A stretch of DNA of 50,311 bases from Flavobacterium sp. (GCA_024644655.1 JAHEHJ010000014.1:1-50311); one strand, 5' to 3'; positions 25,307-34,540 are shown, numbered from the stretch's first letter. Notes: a model not told the origin generated them from the letters alone. Numbers and translations are program-made.

Positions 25307-28300
25307 ATGGAGAATCCGTTTCGAATAAAGTATGTGATGATTTTAGTAATGGTTTTGGCCTCGCAATGGGCCTTTAGCCAACTAAATGATTTTACTTTGG
25401 TGGTAAGTTCCACCCAGGAAACGTGTACGGCAAACGGTACTTTGAGTTTCACAGTGTCAAATACTACTGCAGGAACTTCCATGCTCTATGCCATTTATAA
25501 ATTACCCAATACTATAACACCACTGGCAGCGGTCACAGACGTATCTTATAGCGGATTGACTTCTGGTGATTATTTGGTAATTGCAACCCAATCGCTGGGT
25601 CCCCAATCGGGAACGCAACAACAACAAGTTACGATTATAGACCAACGGGTTATACTAACTTACCAAGTCTCCGGTACCGAAGTGGTTTGTGGGAATGATG
25701 GTGTTATTACTATTCAGCCTCTTACAGGAACTGCGTATACTTATGCCATTACCAATGGTCCTGTGATACGAGAACCACAAGCATCCAATGTGTTTTCTAA
25801 TTTACCAGCAGGTCAATATACTATTAGGGTTATCGATATTTGTGGAGAAGGGATAGTGCAGACTTATACGCTCACAGCCAAAAATCCAGCTCTTGCATTT
25901 ACTTTAAATCCAGCAAGTTTGTCGGGTTGTAATACCGTTAATCTTGGTTTCAATTTTTCTACGATTGCTTCTGCTCCAATAGGAATAATCAAATATCCGT
26001 TGCAAATAGTGACCATGATCAATCCTCCATCTGGAAGCCCAATTGTAACGACCAATACCATTACTAATGGTACTACTTTTACTTTTACATCAACCTTGTA
26101 TACACCCCAACCCTATACCTATTCGTTTGTGATTACGGATGGCTGTGGTGCTGTTTATACCCTAAATGGAACAGTCAATAATTTAAGTAACAATTCAATT
26201 TCCTCCAATCAAATACCGGTAAACTGTACAACTAAAAAAATAAAATTTGAACCTGTATCTGGATTAGTAATGCTTACAGCTCCTGCATCATACCCCAATG
26301 CTTTGCCTCAGGATTTTACAAGTCAAATCTTGAATAATGCTTTTACAACCCAACCACTTGGAGTGGGAACTTATACGTTTCAAGCCACAAATTTATGTGG
26401 GCAAACCCAAATCCTAACCGTAATTATTCAGGCAGAATCAGCCAACCAACCTTTTGATTTTGCTTTTCAATTGACATGTAGTGGTGGGTCTTTAGCTTTT
26501 TACTTTGTGTCCCATATAGTATTGGTGAATGCACCTCCTGCCTATACGGGCACTTTGCCCTATGATTTTAGCGCGACTATTAATTCAAGTAATATTGCCA
26601 TATTGCAACAGTTGCCTGCTGGTACTTATACATTTAATGTATTGGATTTATGTGGCAACCCATCTGTTTTAATTGGGACGATTACACCAGCCGCTACCGG
26701 ACCAAGCTATAGTGTAAACCCTGATTGTAGTGGGAACAATACCAATACACTAAAAGTGCAAGGGGAATTGAGTACTATTATTTTAACGGCCGCACCAACT
26801 TCTTATACCACTTCGCTACCACAAATCATGACAGATCAAGTAGTGTCGAATGTGTTGACTTTGGCCGGACTTCCAGTTGGTAATTATTCGTTTTCGGTAA
26901 CGAATTCCTGTGATACGGTGTCGATACTTCCTGTGGTTATTGGGCCCCAACAAGAAACTACAAACGTAAATGTGATTCAAAATTGCGGTTCCTTTAATTT
27001 GGATCTTCACCATAGCAGCTCTAATGCAACGACTAGTACCTTTTGGTTGCAAAAATTTAATGCCATCGCCAATGATTGGGGGCATCCTGCAACAGGTATT
27101 CTTCAAGGAACAAACCTACCCAATCCAAATAATGCTGTATCAATCACTAATAATACTCTAAATTTAAATTTGGCTTACTCTGGGCAATTTAGAATTGTAA
27201 AATTGCAACCGATATACCTTCCTGGGAGTAATACTGTAGGGTATTGTTTCAAAGTAATCAACGAATTCCAAACTAATGGGCTTCCCCAAATTACCAATGT
27301 AAATAGTGTTTCCTGTAATACAACTTTTGATGTTATTGTAAGCGCTATTGGATTTGGTACATTAACCTATAAAATTACTACCAAAAATGGTCAACCTTTT
27401 TTGATTGATAACGGTACCTCTAATTTGTTTACTAGTTTGGCTCCAGCAATTTACACCTTCCAAGTAATTGATTTTTGTGGCAATATTGTCAATAGTGCGT
27501 ATGAAATAAATGTGCAAAACCCAATTGCCATTACAGCATCTCAGGTTTGCCCCAATCAACCCGTTACTTTTTCGGTGCCTAATTATGGTTTTCTTACTTA
27601 TAAATGGTGGCGAAATACCAACCCAACAATCATATTAAGTACTACGAACATACTAACGCTGCCAAATTATAATCCAGTAACCCAAAGTGGGACGTATACC
27701 GTTCAAGTTATTTATGCTGCTAATCCCACTTCGTGTATGAATACAACGCATACCTATACGCTAAATGCGGCCGATTTTGCTCCGCATGCCGGTGGCGATA
27801 ATGCCGTGTCTTATTGTGGCGATCAAGGAACTATCAACCTTTTTTCATTACTTACAGGGAGTTATGATACCAATGGTACTTGGCAAGTATCAAGCAACAA
27901 TACCTCAATCACAAATTCCAATTGGAACGCTACAGCTGTCACTACCACAACAGTCTTTCAATTTCAATATACGGTAATGGCAACAGGTGGCTGTAATGTA
28001 AAAGACGATGCTTTGGTTACTATTACTCTTAAAGACATTCCAGTATCACCTACAGCTTCAGTTGACCCTCTATTGTGTGAAGGTGAAAATGTAACCCTCT
28101 ATGCCAATTCACCTACGGTGGGTTCATTTACTTGGACGGGCCCAAATGGATATGCCTCAACACAACAAAATCCAATTCTTGCGAATGCATCACCTGCCAA
28201 TAATGGAGTGTATACCGTACAACTTACTAAAGCTGGTTGTGTGTCTGAACCTGCTTCGGTTTCGGTTCTAGTTAATCCCAAGCCTCAGTTTGCTGTATCA

Positions 28301-28774
28301 GGGCAATGTGACAACCATCACTATATAGTCACTGCCATTCCTCTTGCTGATTCTTTTGACCCTACAACGGGTTCTTATAGTTGGACAGGCCCGTCAGGTT
28401 ATTCTAACTCGGTTAATCCAATAGATATTACTCAGTTTCCACTAGGAACTTATACAGTTCTTTATACCAATACAGCTGGTTGCCAAAATACCAATGGGGT
28501 TGAGGTTACCTATACTTTTTGTGATATTCCCAATGTGATTACGCCCAATGACGATGGAGCCAATGATAGTTTTGAATTGTCGGGACTAGGGGTTTCTAAA
28601 CTTGAAATTTACAACCGCTGGGGTGAAAAAGTATACGAAAAAGAAGGGTATCTCAATGAGTGGCACGGTCAAAATAGTCAAGGAACCCAACTGCCTGATT
28701 CGACTTATTATTACTATATACTACTCAATTCTCAAGAATCTAAAGTGGGGTGGATATTCGTAAGCAAAGGCTAA
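25307..28774 (+). CDS. Large secreted repeat protein with type IX (gliding-associated) C-terminal domain
   Basis: An 1155-aa secreted protein starting with a signal peptide (MILVMVLASQWAFSQ). The last roughly 85 residues form a type B sorting domain of the gliding-motility-associated CHU_C class: PNVITPNDDGANDSFELSG, LEIYNRWGEKVYE, STYYYYI, then KVGWIFVSKG. The protein should therefore leave through the type IX system and sit at or beyond the cell surface. At least six modules share a YTFxVxDxCG-like ending, near residues 170, 275, 355, 440, 525 and 715. Ig/PKD-like stretches follow (SFTWTGPNGY, YSWTGPSGYS). It resembles SprB-type adhesins in design but is much shorter. The stop is only 3 bases from the convergent mlaF stop. 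Confidence 0.88.
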   Translation: MENPFRIKYVMILVMVLASQWAFSQLNDFTLVVSSTQETCTANGTLSFTVSNTTAGTSMLYAIYKLPNTITPLAAVTDVSYSGLTSGDYLVIATQSLGPQSGTQQQQVTIIDQRVILTYQVSGTEVVCGNDGVITIQPLTGTAYTYAITNGPVIREPQASNVFSNLPAGQYTIRVIDICGEGIVQTYTLTAKNPALAFTLNPASLSGCNTVNLGFNFSTIASAPIGIIKYPLQIVTMINPPSGSPIVTTNTITNGTTFTFTSTLYTPQPYTYSFVITDGCGAVYTLNGTVNNLSNNSISSNQIPVNCTTKKIKFEPVSGLVMLTAPASYPNALPQDFTSQILNNAFTTQPLGVGTYTFQATNLCGQTQILTVIIQAESANQPFDFAFQLTCSGGSLAFYFVSHIVLVNAPPAYTGTLPYDFSATINSSNIAILQQLPAGTYTFNVLDLCGNPSVLIGTITPAATGPSYSVNPDCSGNNTNTLKVQGELSTIILTAAPTSYTTSLPQIMTDQVVSNVLTLAGLPVGNYSFSVTNSCDTVSILPVVIGPQQETTNVNVIQNCGSFNLDLHHSSSNATTSTFWLQKFNAIANDWGHPATGILQGTNLPNPNNAVSITNNTLNLNLAYSGQFRIVKLQPIYLPGSNTVGYCFKVINEFQTNGLPQITNVNSVSCNTTFDVIVSAIGFGTLTYKITTKNGQPFLIDNGTSNLFTSLAPAIYTFQVIDFCGNIVNSAYEINVQNPIAITASQVCPNQPVTFSVPNYGFLTYKWWRNTNPTIILSTTNILTLPNYNPVTQSGTYTVQVIYAANPTSCMNTTHTYTLNAADFAPHAGGDNAVSYCGDQGTINLFSLLTGSYDTNGTWQVSSNNTSITNSNWNATAVTTTTVFQFQYTVMATGGCNVKDDALVTITLKDIPVSPTASVDPLLCEGENVTLYANSPTVGSFTWTGPNGYASTQQNPILANASPANNGVYTVQLTKAGCVSEPASVSVLVNPKPQFAVSGQCDNHHYIVTAIPLADSFDPTTGSYSWTGPSGYSNSVNPIDITQFPLGTYTVLYTNTAGCQNTNGVEVTYTFCDIPNVITPNDDGANDSFELSGLGVSKLEIYNRWGEKVYEKEGYLNEWHGQNSQGTQLPDSTYYYYILLNSQESKVGWIFVSKG

Positions 28775-28777
28775 AGA

Positions 28778-29545
28778 TTAATGGTCTTCCTTGTTTTGGG
28801 CTTTGCGTATTTTTTTGAATAAATTCGAAGAGTAAACAAAATCAGTTATCGCCTCATTATCGGTTTTAAATATATCTTTTTTAGTACCCTCCCAAGCTAA
28901 AATACCTTGCTTTAAGAATATAATCTTATCTCCAATTTCCATCACCGAATTCATGTCATGGGTGTTGACAACCGTGGTGATATTATACTCTACGGTAATC
29001 TCATGAATTAGATTATCAATGATAATGGCTGTTTTAGGGTCTAAACCCGAATTGGGTTCGTCACAAAAAAGGTATTTCGGATTGTTTACTATGGCACGTG
29101 CAATAGCAACACGCTTTTGCATACCTCCCGATAATTCCGATGGTTTTTTAAGGTGGGCATCCTTTAAGTCTACCCGGTCTATTACAAAGTCTACCCGCTC
29201 CTTGATTTCTGCAGGGGTTTTATTGGTAAACATCTTTAATGGAAATCCAACGTTTTCCTCTACGGTCATACTGTCAAATAAAGCACTGCCTTGAAATACC
29301 ATGCCAATCTCGGTACGTAAGGTTCTTTTTTCATCGGCAGTTAAATCAGAATAAATCCGTCCATCAAAAGAAATGGTTCCAAATTCTGGAGTATGGATTC
29401 CCAGTAAGCTTTTTAGCAAAACAGTCTTGCCCGACCCACTTTGCCCAATAATTAAATTGGTTTTACCCGTTTCAAAAACAGTAGATATGCCTTTTAAAAC
29501 TTTACTATCGCCAAATGATTTCTCGATGTTTTTAATTTCTATCAT
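28778..29545 (-). CDS. ABC transporter ATP-binding protein, MlaF-like
   Basis: ATPase of a phospholipid-trafficking (Mla/Mkl-type) transporter, 255 aa. Walker A is GQSGSGKTVL near residue 40, the signature is LSGGMQKRVAIARAI near residue 145, and Walker B is YLFCDEPNSGLDP. The switch His is in VVNTHDMNSVMEIGD. The GMQKR signature and the paired MlaE permease indicate the MlaF subgroup. ATG at 29545 is used because it overlaps the mlaE stop as TAATG; the longer reading lies inside mlaE. The substrate-binding MlaD-type gene is not in this window. Confidence 0.92.
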   Translation of the reverse strand: MIEIKNIEKSFGDSKVLKGISTVFETGKTNLIIGQSGSGKTVLLKSLLGIHTPEFGTISFDGRIYSDLTADEKRTLRTEIGMVFQGSALFDSMTVEENVGFPLKMFTNKTPAEIKERVDFVIDRVDLKDAHLKKPSELSGGMQKRVAIARAIVNNPKYLFCDEPNSGLDPKTAIIIDNLIHEITVEYNITTVVNTHDMNSVMEIGDKIIFLKQGILAWEGTKKDIFKTDNEAITDFVYSSNLFKKIRKAQNKEDH

Positions 29546-30291
29546 TAGGTTAAAAGCAATTGGGTTAATATATAATTGGATAAAATAATCGTAACCGAAG
29601 TCCATACAAAGGAAACCGTACTGGCTTTACCCACTTCTAAGGCGCCACCTTTCATATAATACCCGTGGAATGAAGGAATGGTAGCTAATATAAAGGCAAA
29701 AACTCCTGTCTTGATAAAGGCATAGGTGATATGAAACGGAATGAATTCTTTCTGTAACCCTTCAATAAAATCGTGACTGGATGCAAATCCACCATAGACT
29801 GAAGCAATCCATCCCCCAAATACCCCCAAAAACATACTGATTCCAATGACAAAGGGATACAATAATAATGCGGTTATCTTAGGGAAGACCAAATAGTTTA
29901 AGGAATTTACTCCCATAACTTCAAGGGCGTCAATTTGTTCGGTAACACGCATGGTACCAATGCTAGATGTAATAAATGAACCCATTTTTCCAGCCATGAT
30001 AATGGAAATAAAAGTGGGCGCAAATTCTAAAATCACCGATTGCCGAGTAGCAAACCCAATTAGGTATTTTGGAATCCAAGGGTTGGTTAAATTCAACGCA
30101 GTTTGTATCGATACAACACCTCCCACAAAGAAAGAAATGAAGCATACAATACCCAAAGAATCAATGATTAAATCATCAACTTCCTTGAAAATCAATTGGC
30201 GCATCATCGACCATTTGGTAGGTTTGTTGAATACTTCTTTTAACATCAAGAAGTATTTTCCAATTTGAGATAAATAGCGGACTAACATCAT
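29545..30291 (-). CDS. ABC transporter permease, MlaE-like
   Basis: A 248-aa multi-spanning permease of the MlaE family, working with MlaF in moving lipids between inner and outer membranes. An N-terminal amphipathic part precedes the helices (SLGIVCFISFFVGGVVSIQTA, LLLYPFVIGISMFLGVFGGWI, FVWTSVTIILSNYILTQLLL). The segment EQIDALEVMGVNSLNYLVFP is the family's coupling motif and is well conserved. Two adjacent ATGs start the gene; the upstream one is used. It overlaps mlaF by one base. A -7 element lies about 17 bases upstream. Confidence 0.93.
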   Translation of the reverse strand: MMLVRYLSQIGKYFLMLKEVFNKPTKWSMMRQLIFKEVDDLIIDSLGIVCFISFFVGGVVSIQTALNLTNPWIPKYLIGFATRQSVILEFAPTFISIIMAGKMGSFITSSIGTMRVTEQIDALEVMGVNSLNYLVFPKITALLLYPFVIGISMFLGVFGGWIASVYGGFASSHDFIEGLQKEFIPFHITYAFIKTGVFAFILATIPSFHGYYMKGGALEVGKASTVSFVWTSVTIILSNYILTQLLLT

Positions 30292-30307
30292 GGGCTTTAC
30301 ATTGGGA

Positions 30308-30315
30308 CAAAAATA
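30308..30315 (-). promoter_or_regulatory. Candidate -7 element for mlaEF
   Basis: The minus strand reads TATTTTTG (TANNTTTG), 16 bases before the ATG. A TTG lies 14 bases further upstream, shorter than ideal. Confidence 0.42.
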
Positions 30316-30404
30316 AGTATATTATTGGTCAATTTGTAACATATTGTAAAAAGGATTCGCAATCTAAAAAGGGAGTGAATCCTATTCGAATAGGGTAGAG
30401 TTCC

Positions 30405-31253
30405 CTAAACTAATTTTGCTCTCATTTTTTGCCAACGATAAGCTCTAATAAATCGGGCTTGTTCTGCGGTGACTAATAAAGGAGTATGGGCTCTTTTCGC
30501 TTTCCAAAATCCTTTGAGATAATCCAAAAACAAAAGGGGTTTGCCTTTGCGTACCGCTAACTTCAATGAAGCTATGGTCGTTATAATAAAACCATAGCCT
30601 AGGCAATAAAAAGCTTCCCCTTGCTTGTACCGACTCAAAACATTGTAATTGGCACCCGTAGGTTTTAAATGTTTGACCTTCAAGCTTGCATCGGTAACAA
30701 TTTTCCACTGGTAAAATTTACATAGTAATTCATCTACCGTATCCCATCCCATAGCCGGCTTCAAGCCACCAATCTGTAAAAAAGTCTCTTTGCGATAGGC
30801 TTTAAATGCACCCCGAATATGATCTTTGTCGGTTAAGTTTTCCAATATCCATTCTTGGTTTTTCTCTATATAAGCAAAACCACCAGCCATCCCCACTAAA
30901 GGGTCAGATTCAAAATGGGACAGTATGGTTTCAAAATAATTGGGAGGAAATATCAAGTCGGCATCTGCTTTTACCATAATATCGTACTCACTATCAAGGG
31001 TTTCATAGCCTCTTTGAAAGGCTTGAATTACTTTGCTTCCCGGTAAATGTAGTGCACTCGAAGTGGTGTTGACCAATTCAATAAATGAATAGTCCAAACA
31101 GAATCGAGATACTATAGCCTCCGTTTGATCGGTTGAATTATCATTAACTACCACTATTTTTTTGGGTAATACCGTTTGATGTACCAATGACCTTAATGTA
31201 AGTTCGATAAACTGTTCCTCATTGTAGGTTGGAATGACAACATAATAATTCAT
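30405..31253 (-). CDS. Glycosyltransferase family 2
   Basis: A 282-aa GT-A fold glycosyltransferase. The start YYVVIPTYNEEQFIELTL and the segment KIVVVNDNSTDQTEAIV are typical of family 2. The metal-binding DxD-type motif is DADLIFPP near residue 115, and GWDTVDELL near residue 185 is the likely acceptor or base region. There are no strong membrane helices, so it should be cytoplasmic or peripherally bound. The donor and acceptor are unknown. The gene lies between mlaE and the WG-repeat gene, with its own spacing on both sides. Confidence 0.88.
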   Translation of the reverse strand: MNYYVVIPTYNEEQFIELTLRSLVHQTVLPKKIVVVNDNSTDQTEAIVSRFCLDYSFIELVNTTSSALHLPGSKVIQAFQRGYETLDSEYDIMVKADADLIFPPNYFETILSHFESDPLVGMAGGFAYIEKNQEWILENLTDKDHIRGAFKAYRKETFLQIGGLKPAMGWDTVDELLCKFYQWKIVTDASLKVKHLKPTGANYNVLSRYKQGEAFYCLGYGFIITTIASLKLAVRKGKPLLFLDYLKGFWKAKRAHTPLLVTAEQARFIRAYRWQKMRAKLV

Positions 31254-31295
31254 AGGAGCTATAGCTTGAGACCGTAAAATTAATTATTTGAACGC

Positions 31296-31329
31296 AAAAA
31301 AAAAGGATTTCTGTGAAGAAACCCTTTTT
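31296..31329 (-). terminator. Rho-independent terminator after the WG-repeat gene
   Basis: A 12-bp stem with one mismatch pairs 31300-31311 with 31318-31329. On the minus strand it is followed by nine T (complement of 31296-31304). Confidence 0.82.
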
Positions 31330-31350
31330 GATACTAATTATAAAATTAAA

Positions 31351-31989
31351 CTAATCAACATTTGCTAATTCTGTTGTTCTTTTTTTAGTGAATGCTTCAA
31401 TGTTGTCATACATTACTGGGATCACTTCTTTACCAGTTTTGTCAATAAATCCAAGTTTCTCTTTACGGTCTTTTACTAAAGCCCAATTTTTTCTAACGTT
31501 GTCGAATTTTGATACTTCAACATATTTAACTGGCACTACAATGTTACCGTCTTTGTCAATAAATCCTTTTAATCCTTGGCTTTCTACTAATGCCCACTCT
31601 TTAGCATATTCGCCAAAAGCTCCAATTTTATCATATACAGGAGGAACAACTTCCTTACCTGATTCATTCATGAAACCATATTTGCCATCTTTCACAACTA
31701 ATGCCCATCCTGAGTTATATGCATCAAAATTTTCAACAGTTTGATATTTTGGTTCAACAACAATTTTACCATTTTTGTCTACAAATCCGAACAGACTGTT
31801 TACTTCAATTTTGGCCCAGTTCACATGCATTTTATCAAACTCTTCAATTGAAGTGTATTTAGGTGCTACAATTTCAATTCCAGATTCGTTTATGATACCA
31901 AATTTTTCATCTGATTTTACAATAAACATTTTTTGAGCAAACGAGCAAGTTAATGCTAATGACATCGAAAGGGTAAATAATTTTTTCAT
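31351..31989 (-). CDS. Secreted WG-repeat protein
   Basis: A 212-aa protein with a signal peptide (MKKLFTLSMSLALTCSFAQ) followed by five WG/KWG-type repeats of about 35 residues, for example FGIINESGIEIVAPKYTSI, FGFVDKNGKIVVEPKYQTV and LGFIDKTGKEVIPVMYDNI. Such repeats form small beta structures and are thought to mediate binding; no enzymatic residues are seen. The start at 31989 is chosen because the earlier part of the frame overlaps a well-formed promoter. The gene is flanked by its own promoter and terminator, so it is monocistronic. Location is probably periplasmic or extracellular; no sorting domain is present. Confidence 0.88.
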   Translation of the reverse strand: MKKLFTLSMSLALTCSFAQKMFIVKSDEKFGIINESGIEIVAPKYTSIEEFDKMHVNWAKIEVNSLFGFVDKNGKIVVEPKYQTVENFDAYNSGWALVVKDGKYGFMNESGKEVVPPVYDKIGAFGEYAKEWALVESQGLKGFIDKDGNIVVPVKYVEVSKFDNVRKNWALVKDRKEKLGFIDKTGKEVIPVMYDNIEAFTKKRTTELANVD

Positions 31990-32025
31990 AATTTTAGATT
32001 TAGGGTTTTGTTTAAATTTCTTCGA

Positions 32026-32058
32026 CAAACATACGTAAATCATCGATTAAAAGCCAAA
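32026..32058 (-). promoter_or_regulatory. Promoter of the WG-repeat gene
   Basis: On the minus strand TTTG (32055-32058), a 21-base spacer and TATGTTTG (32026-32033) fit the Bacteroidota -33/-7 pattern. Transcription should begin near 32020, about 30 nt before the ATG. Confidence 0.62.
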
Positions 32059-32230
32059 TAAAATCGATGAAATGCATCATTTTTCTAAAAATGTAGGTAT
32101 TTATTATAAAAAGACTTACAAAAAGAGTAGCAAATACTATTTTTACCGTTCGTCTATCATAATGAGTATTTAATCTATAAAATGATACAGTTAATCTATT
32201 TATTGAAATTATGTCTTTCCAATTGATGTG

Positions 32231-32256
32231 CAAAAAAAATCATCCCGAAGGATGAT
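32231..32256 (-). terminator. Terminator after the methyltransferase-like gene
   Basis: A 7-bp stem (32239-32245 with 32250-32256) closes a TTCG tetraloop on the minus strand and is followed by a run of T (complement of 32232-32239). Confidence 0.85.
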
Positions 32257-32268
32257 AGTTAGGATTTG

Positions 32269-32793
32269 TTATTTTATTTTTTCTGCATATACTATATAGT
32301 ATCGGGGTGTGAAATAACGAAGTAAAGGTCGGAACCCAAATTTCTTAACGGGATGCGTAAATTTTTGACGGTCGATAATCTTCCAACCGGTTTTTTCTAA
32401 TAGCCAATCCAATTGCCAATCTTCAAATTCATGATAATGACGGTCCCATGGATCGGTTTTACTACGATATGCCGGAGAAAACCACAACCGCAATGGAATA
32501 GATAGGACTAGTTTGTCACATTGTACATGTTCCAATACGGTATAAGGATTAAGCAAATGCTCGAAAATTTCAAAAGCTGTAAAAACAGTATACTTTTGGA
32601 TATCTAATGCCTGCTGGTTGGTGTCTAAATCTTCTCCTGTAGTATTTAAAACCTTAAACCCATTCTCTTCCATAATCTTAGAAAAAGGATTGGGCACACC
32701 TAAATCCATTATAGTTTCTTGGGTGCTAATGTGTTTTTGTAAAAAGGCTAACGTATGGGCAAATCGCTTATTGGGAAAGGTCTTCTCGTACAT
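32269..32793 (-). CDS. Small class I methyltransferase-like protein
   Basis: A 174-aa protein resembling SAM-dependent methyltransferases of the Methyltransf_11/23 type. The order fits: an early strand and loop (ETIMDLGVPNPFSKIMEENG), TGEDLDTNQQALDIQKYTV, then AFEIFEHLLNPYTVLEHV, where the FEHL motif after a predicted strand is typical. The usual glycine-rich SAM loop (DxGxGxG) is not present; DLGVPNPF replaces it. SAM binding may thus be unusual or lost. It lies 46 bases downstream of the KASIII-like gene on the same strand and ends with a strong terminator, suggesting a two-gene unit. The substrate is unknown. Confidence 0.72.
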   Translation of the reverse strand: MYEKTFPNKRFAHTLAFLQKHISTQETIMDLGVPNPFSKIMEENGFKVLNTTGEDLDTNQQALDIQKYTVFTAFEIFEHLLNPYTVLEHVQCDKLVLSIPLRLWFSPAYRSKTDPWDRHYHEFEDWQLDWLLEKTGWKIIDRQKFTHPVKKFGFRPLLRYFTPRYYIVYAEKIK

Positions 32794-32839
32794 GTAATAT
32801 ATAGAATAGTATTTTAAAGGGGCTAAGTTACAAACTTTA

Positions 32840-33898
32840 TTACATTTTGTATACTATCGCATTTACATTCATACCAGCTCCTACTGAAGCAAACATGATG
32901 ACGTCTCCTTTTTTAATGCTTTGGTTTTCAATTTCTCCTTTGACTAGTGAATCGTATAACGTAGGTACCGTTGCCACACTCGAATTCCCCAGTTTGTGAA
33001 TACTCATGGGCATAATGCCAGCGGGAGGTGTCTCATTATAGATTTTATAAAAGCGTTGTATAATGGCTTCGTCCATTTTTTCATTCGCTTGGTGTATCAA
33101 TATCTTTTTGACATCTTGAATTTTCAATCCACTTTTATCCAAGCATTCTGCCATGGCTTTGGGAACCTGATTCAAAGCAAATTCATAAATCTTTCTTCCA
33201 TGCATTTTGATGTACCTCACATTGGGATCATGACTCGTGTTAAATGAGTTGCCAAAAAATAAATAATGGGCTTCGTCATAAGCAAAGGTAGCCGTTTCAT
33301 GAGCTAAAAAACCACCCTCTTCATCGGTGGCCTCTAATATCGTGGCACCCGCACCATCAGAATAAATCATGCTGTCTCTATCGTGTAAGTCCACCACTCG
33401 AGATAAGGTCTCAGCGCCAATAATCAAACATTTTTTGGCCATCCCCGCTTTGATATAGGCTTGGGCTTGAATCATGCCTTCAACCCATCCCGGACAACCA
33501 AATAACATATCATAAGCCACACATTTAGGATTCTTAATTCTCAAGTTGTGTTTAACTCTAGTCGCTAAACTTGGAAGTAAATCGGTTTGTATAGCGCCTT
33601 TTTTGACGTTACCAAAATTATGAGCGAAGATAATGTAGTCGAGAGTCTCAGGGTCCAAATTGGCATCCTCTATAGCGTTTTTAGCAGCTATAGTGGCAAT
33701 GTCAGAAGTCAATAAATCATCACTCACATAGCGACGTTCTTGTATGCCTGTAATATCATAGAATTTTTCAGTGATAACCTTATTGGGTAACGGAAAAGGG
33801 GTTCCATCATCATTTAAGAAAGTGTGTTCCGCAAAGTCATAATTGCTAACTACTTCTGTGGGAATGTAACAACCCGATCCGGTAATTTTTATTGGCAT
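32840..33898 (-). CDS. 3-oxoacyl-ACP synthase III (KASIII)-like enzyme
   Basis: A 352-aa thiolase-fold condensing enzyme of the FabH/KASIII group. The active-site Cys is probably in MLFGCPGWVEGM near residue 130. The catalytic His lies in LIHQANEKMDEA near residue 265, and the Asn in KLGNSSVATVPTLYD near residue 305. The C-terminus ends with SVGAGMNVNAIVYKM, the family's glycine loop. It carries out a Claisen condensation on acyl-CoA or acyl-ACP. The dedicated fatty-acid initiation FabH is usually elsewhere with acpP/plsX, so this may be a specialised paralogue. It precedes the methyltransferase-like gene. Confidence 0.88.
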   Translation of the reverse strand: MPIKITGSGCYIPTEVVSNYDFAEHTFLNDDGTPFPLPNKVITEKFYDITGIQERRYVSDDLLTSDIATIAAKNAIEDANLDPETLDYIIFAHNFGNVKKGAIQTDLLPSLATRVKHNLRIKNPKCVAYDMLFGCPGWVEGMIQAQAYIKAGMAKKCLIIGAETLSRVVDLHDRDSMIYSDGAGATILEATDEEGGFLAHETATFAYDEAHYLFFGNSFNTSHDPNVRYIKMHGRKIYEFALNQVPKAMAECLDKSGLKIQDVKKILIHQANEKMDEAIIQRFYKIYNETPPAGIMPMSIHKLGNSSVATVPTLYDSLVKGEIENQSIKKGDVIMFASVGAGMNVNAIVYKM

Positions 33899-34021
33899 AA
33901 TACTGCATTTTTAAACTAAATTAGTAATAATATCTTTAGCTCTCTCCAAAAGCCAAGATTTAAAGGGTCGAATTGTGAATTTGCTAACAATAGCTCCCTA
34001 CTTTTCCGAATTCCGAAAATA

Positions 34022-34405
34022 TTATCCGTTCTTCTGTTTGATTTTTATTTGCATAATAGACGACAAATTATGGGACATATTTTTCATGCGCTCACAATTT
34101 AATCCAGCAAAATTTTCATCTATAGCGGCTTCCAAATGGGTGAGCCAAATGGTGAAATGTTCCTTCGTAAGTGGAGATAAAGTGTCTACATTCAAATGGA
34201 CCTGAGTAAGGTTGTTAAAATAACCTCCCGTACCTAATAACGATTGTGACCAAAACGTAACCAATACTTGGAGATGTTCTTCTAATTTTTGGTCAACAGC
34301 TACTACTTTAGTGAATAGATAGGCAATGCGCTCATCAGCAAAAAGCTTTTTGTAAAATTCAGAAACGATGAGGTATAAGTCTTCCTGAGTTTGTATATCG
34401 GTCAT
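34022..34405 (-). CDS. Group III truncated haemoglobin
   Basis: A 127-aa haem protein of the truncated (2-over-2) globin fold. The start DLYLIVSEFYKKLFADERIAY is the A/B helix region. The E-helix segment HLQVLVTFWSQSLLG is typical of group III. The proximal histidine should lie in TKEHFTIWLTHLEAAID. The group is small, cytoplasmic and binds O2, NO or other ligands; its physiological role in Bacteroidota is not settled. The gene is separate from its neighbours, with a -7-like element about 20 bases upstream. Confidence 0.88.
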   Translation of the reverse strand: MTDIQTQEDLYLIVSEFYKKLFADERIAYLFTKVVAVDQKLEEHLQVLVTFWSQSLLGTGGYFNNLTQVHLNVDTLSPLTKEHFTIWLTHLEAAIDENFAGLNCERMKNMSHNLSSIMQIKIKQKNG

Positions 34406-34425
34406 GGTATTTTAATTTATCACCG

Positions 34426-34433
34426 CAAAGGTA
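34426..34433 (-). promoter_or_regulatory. Candidate -7 element for the truncated haemoglobin
   Basis: The minus strand reads TACCTTTG (TANNTTTG), 20 bases before the ATG; no -33 is visible. Confidence 0.4.
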
Positions 34434-34540
34434 CAGCATTATTTGACGTCATAAATGATATATATCAGGTGGTCAACTTCCATCCGATAAAAGGATGTTA
34501 TTCCCTTTTTGGAGTACATAAAAGCTGTTTTATAGTTATA

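Noticed and set aside
32012..32233. A 73-aa minus-strand frame with one hydrophobic stretch in the gap before the WG gene
   Set aside because: It covers the WG promoter, begins at the end of the preceding terminator and has no promoter of its own. A tiny membrane protein is not excluded but is unsupported.
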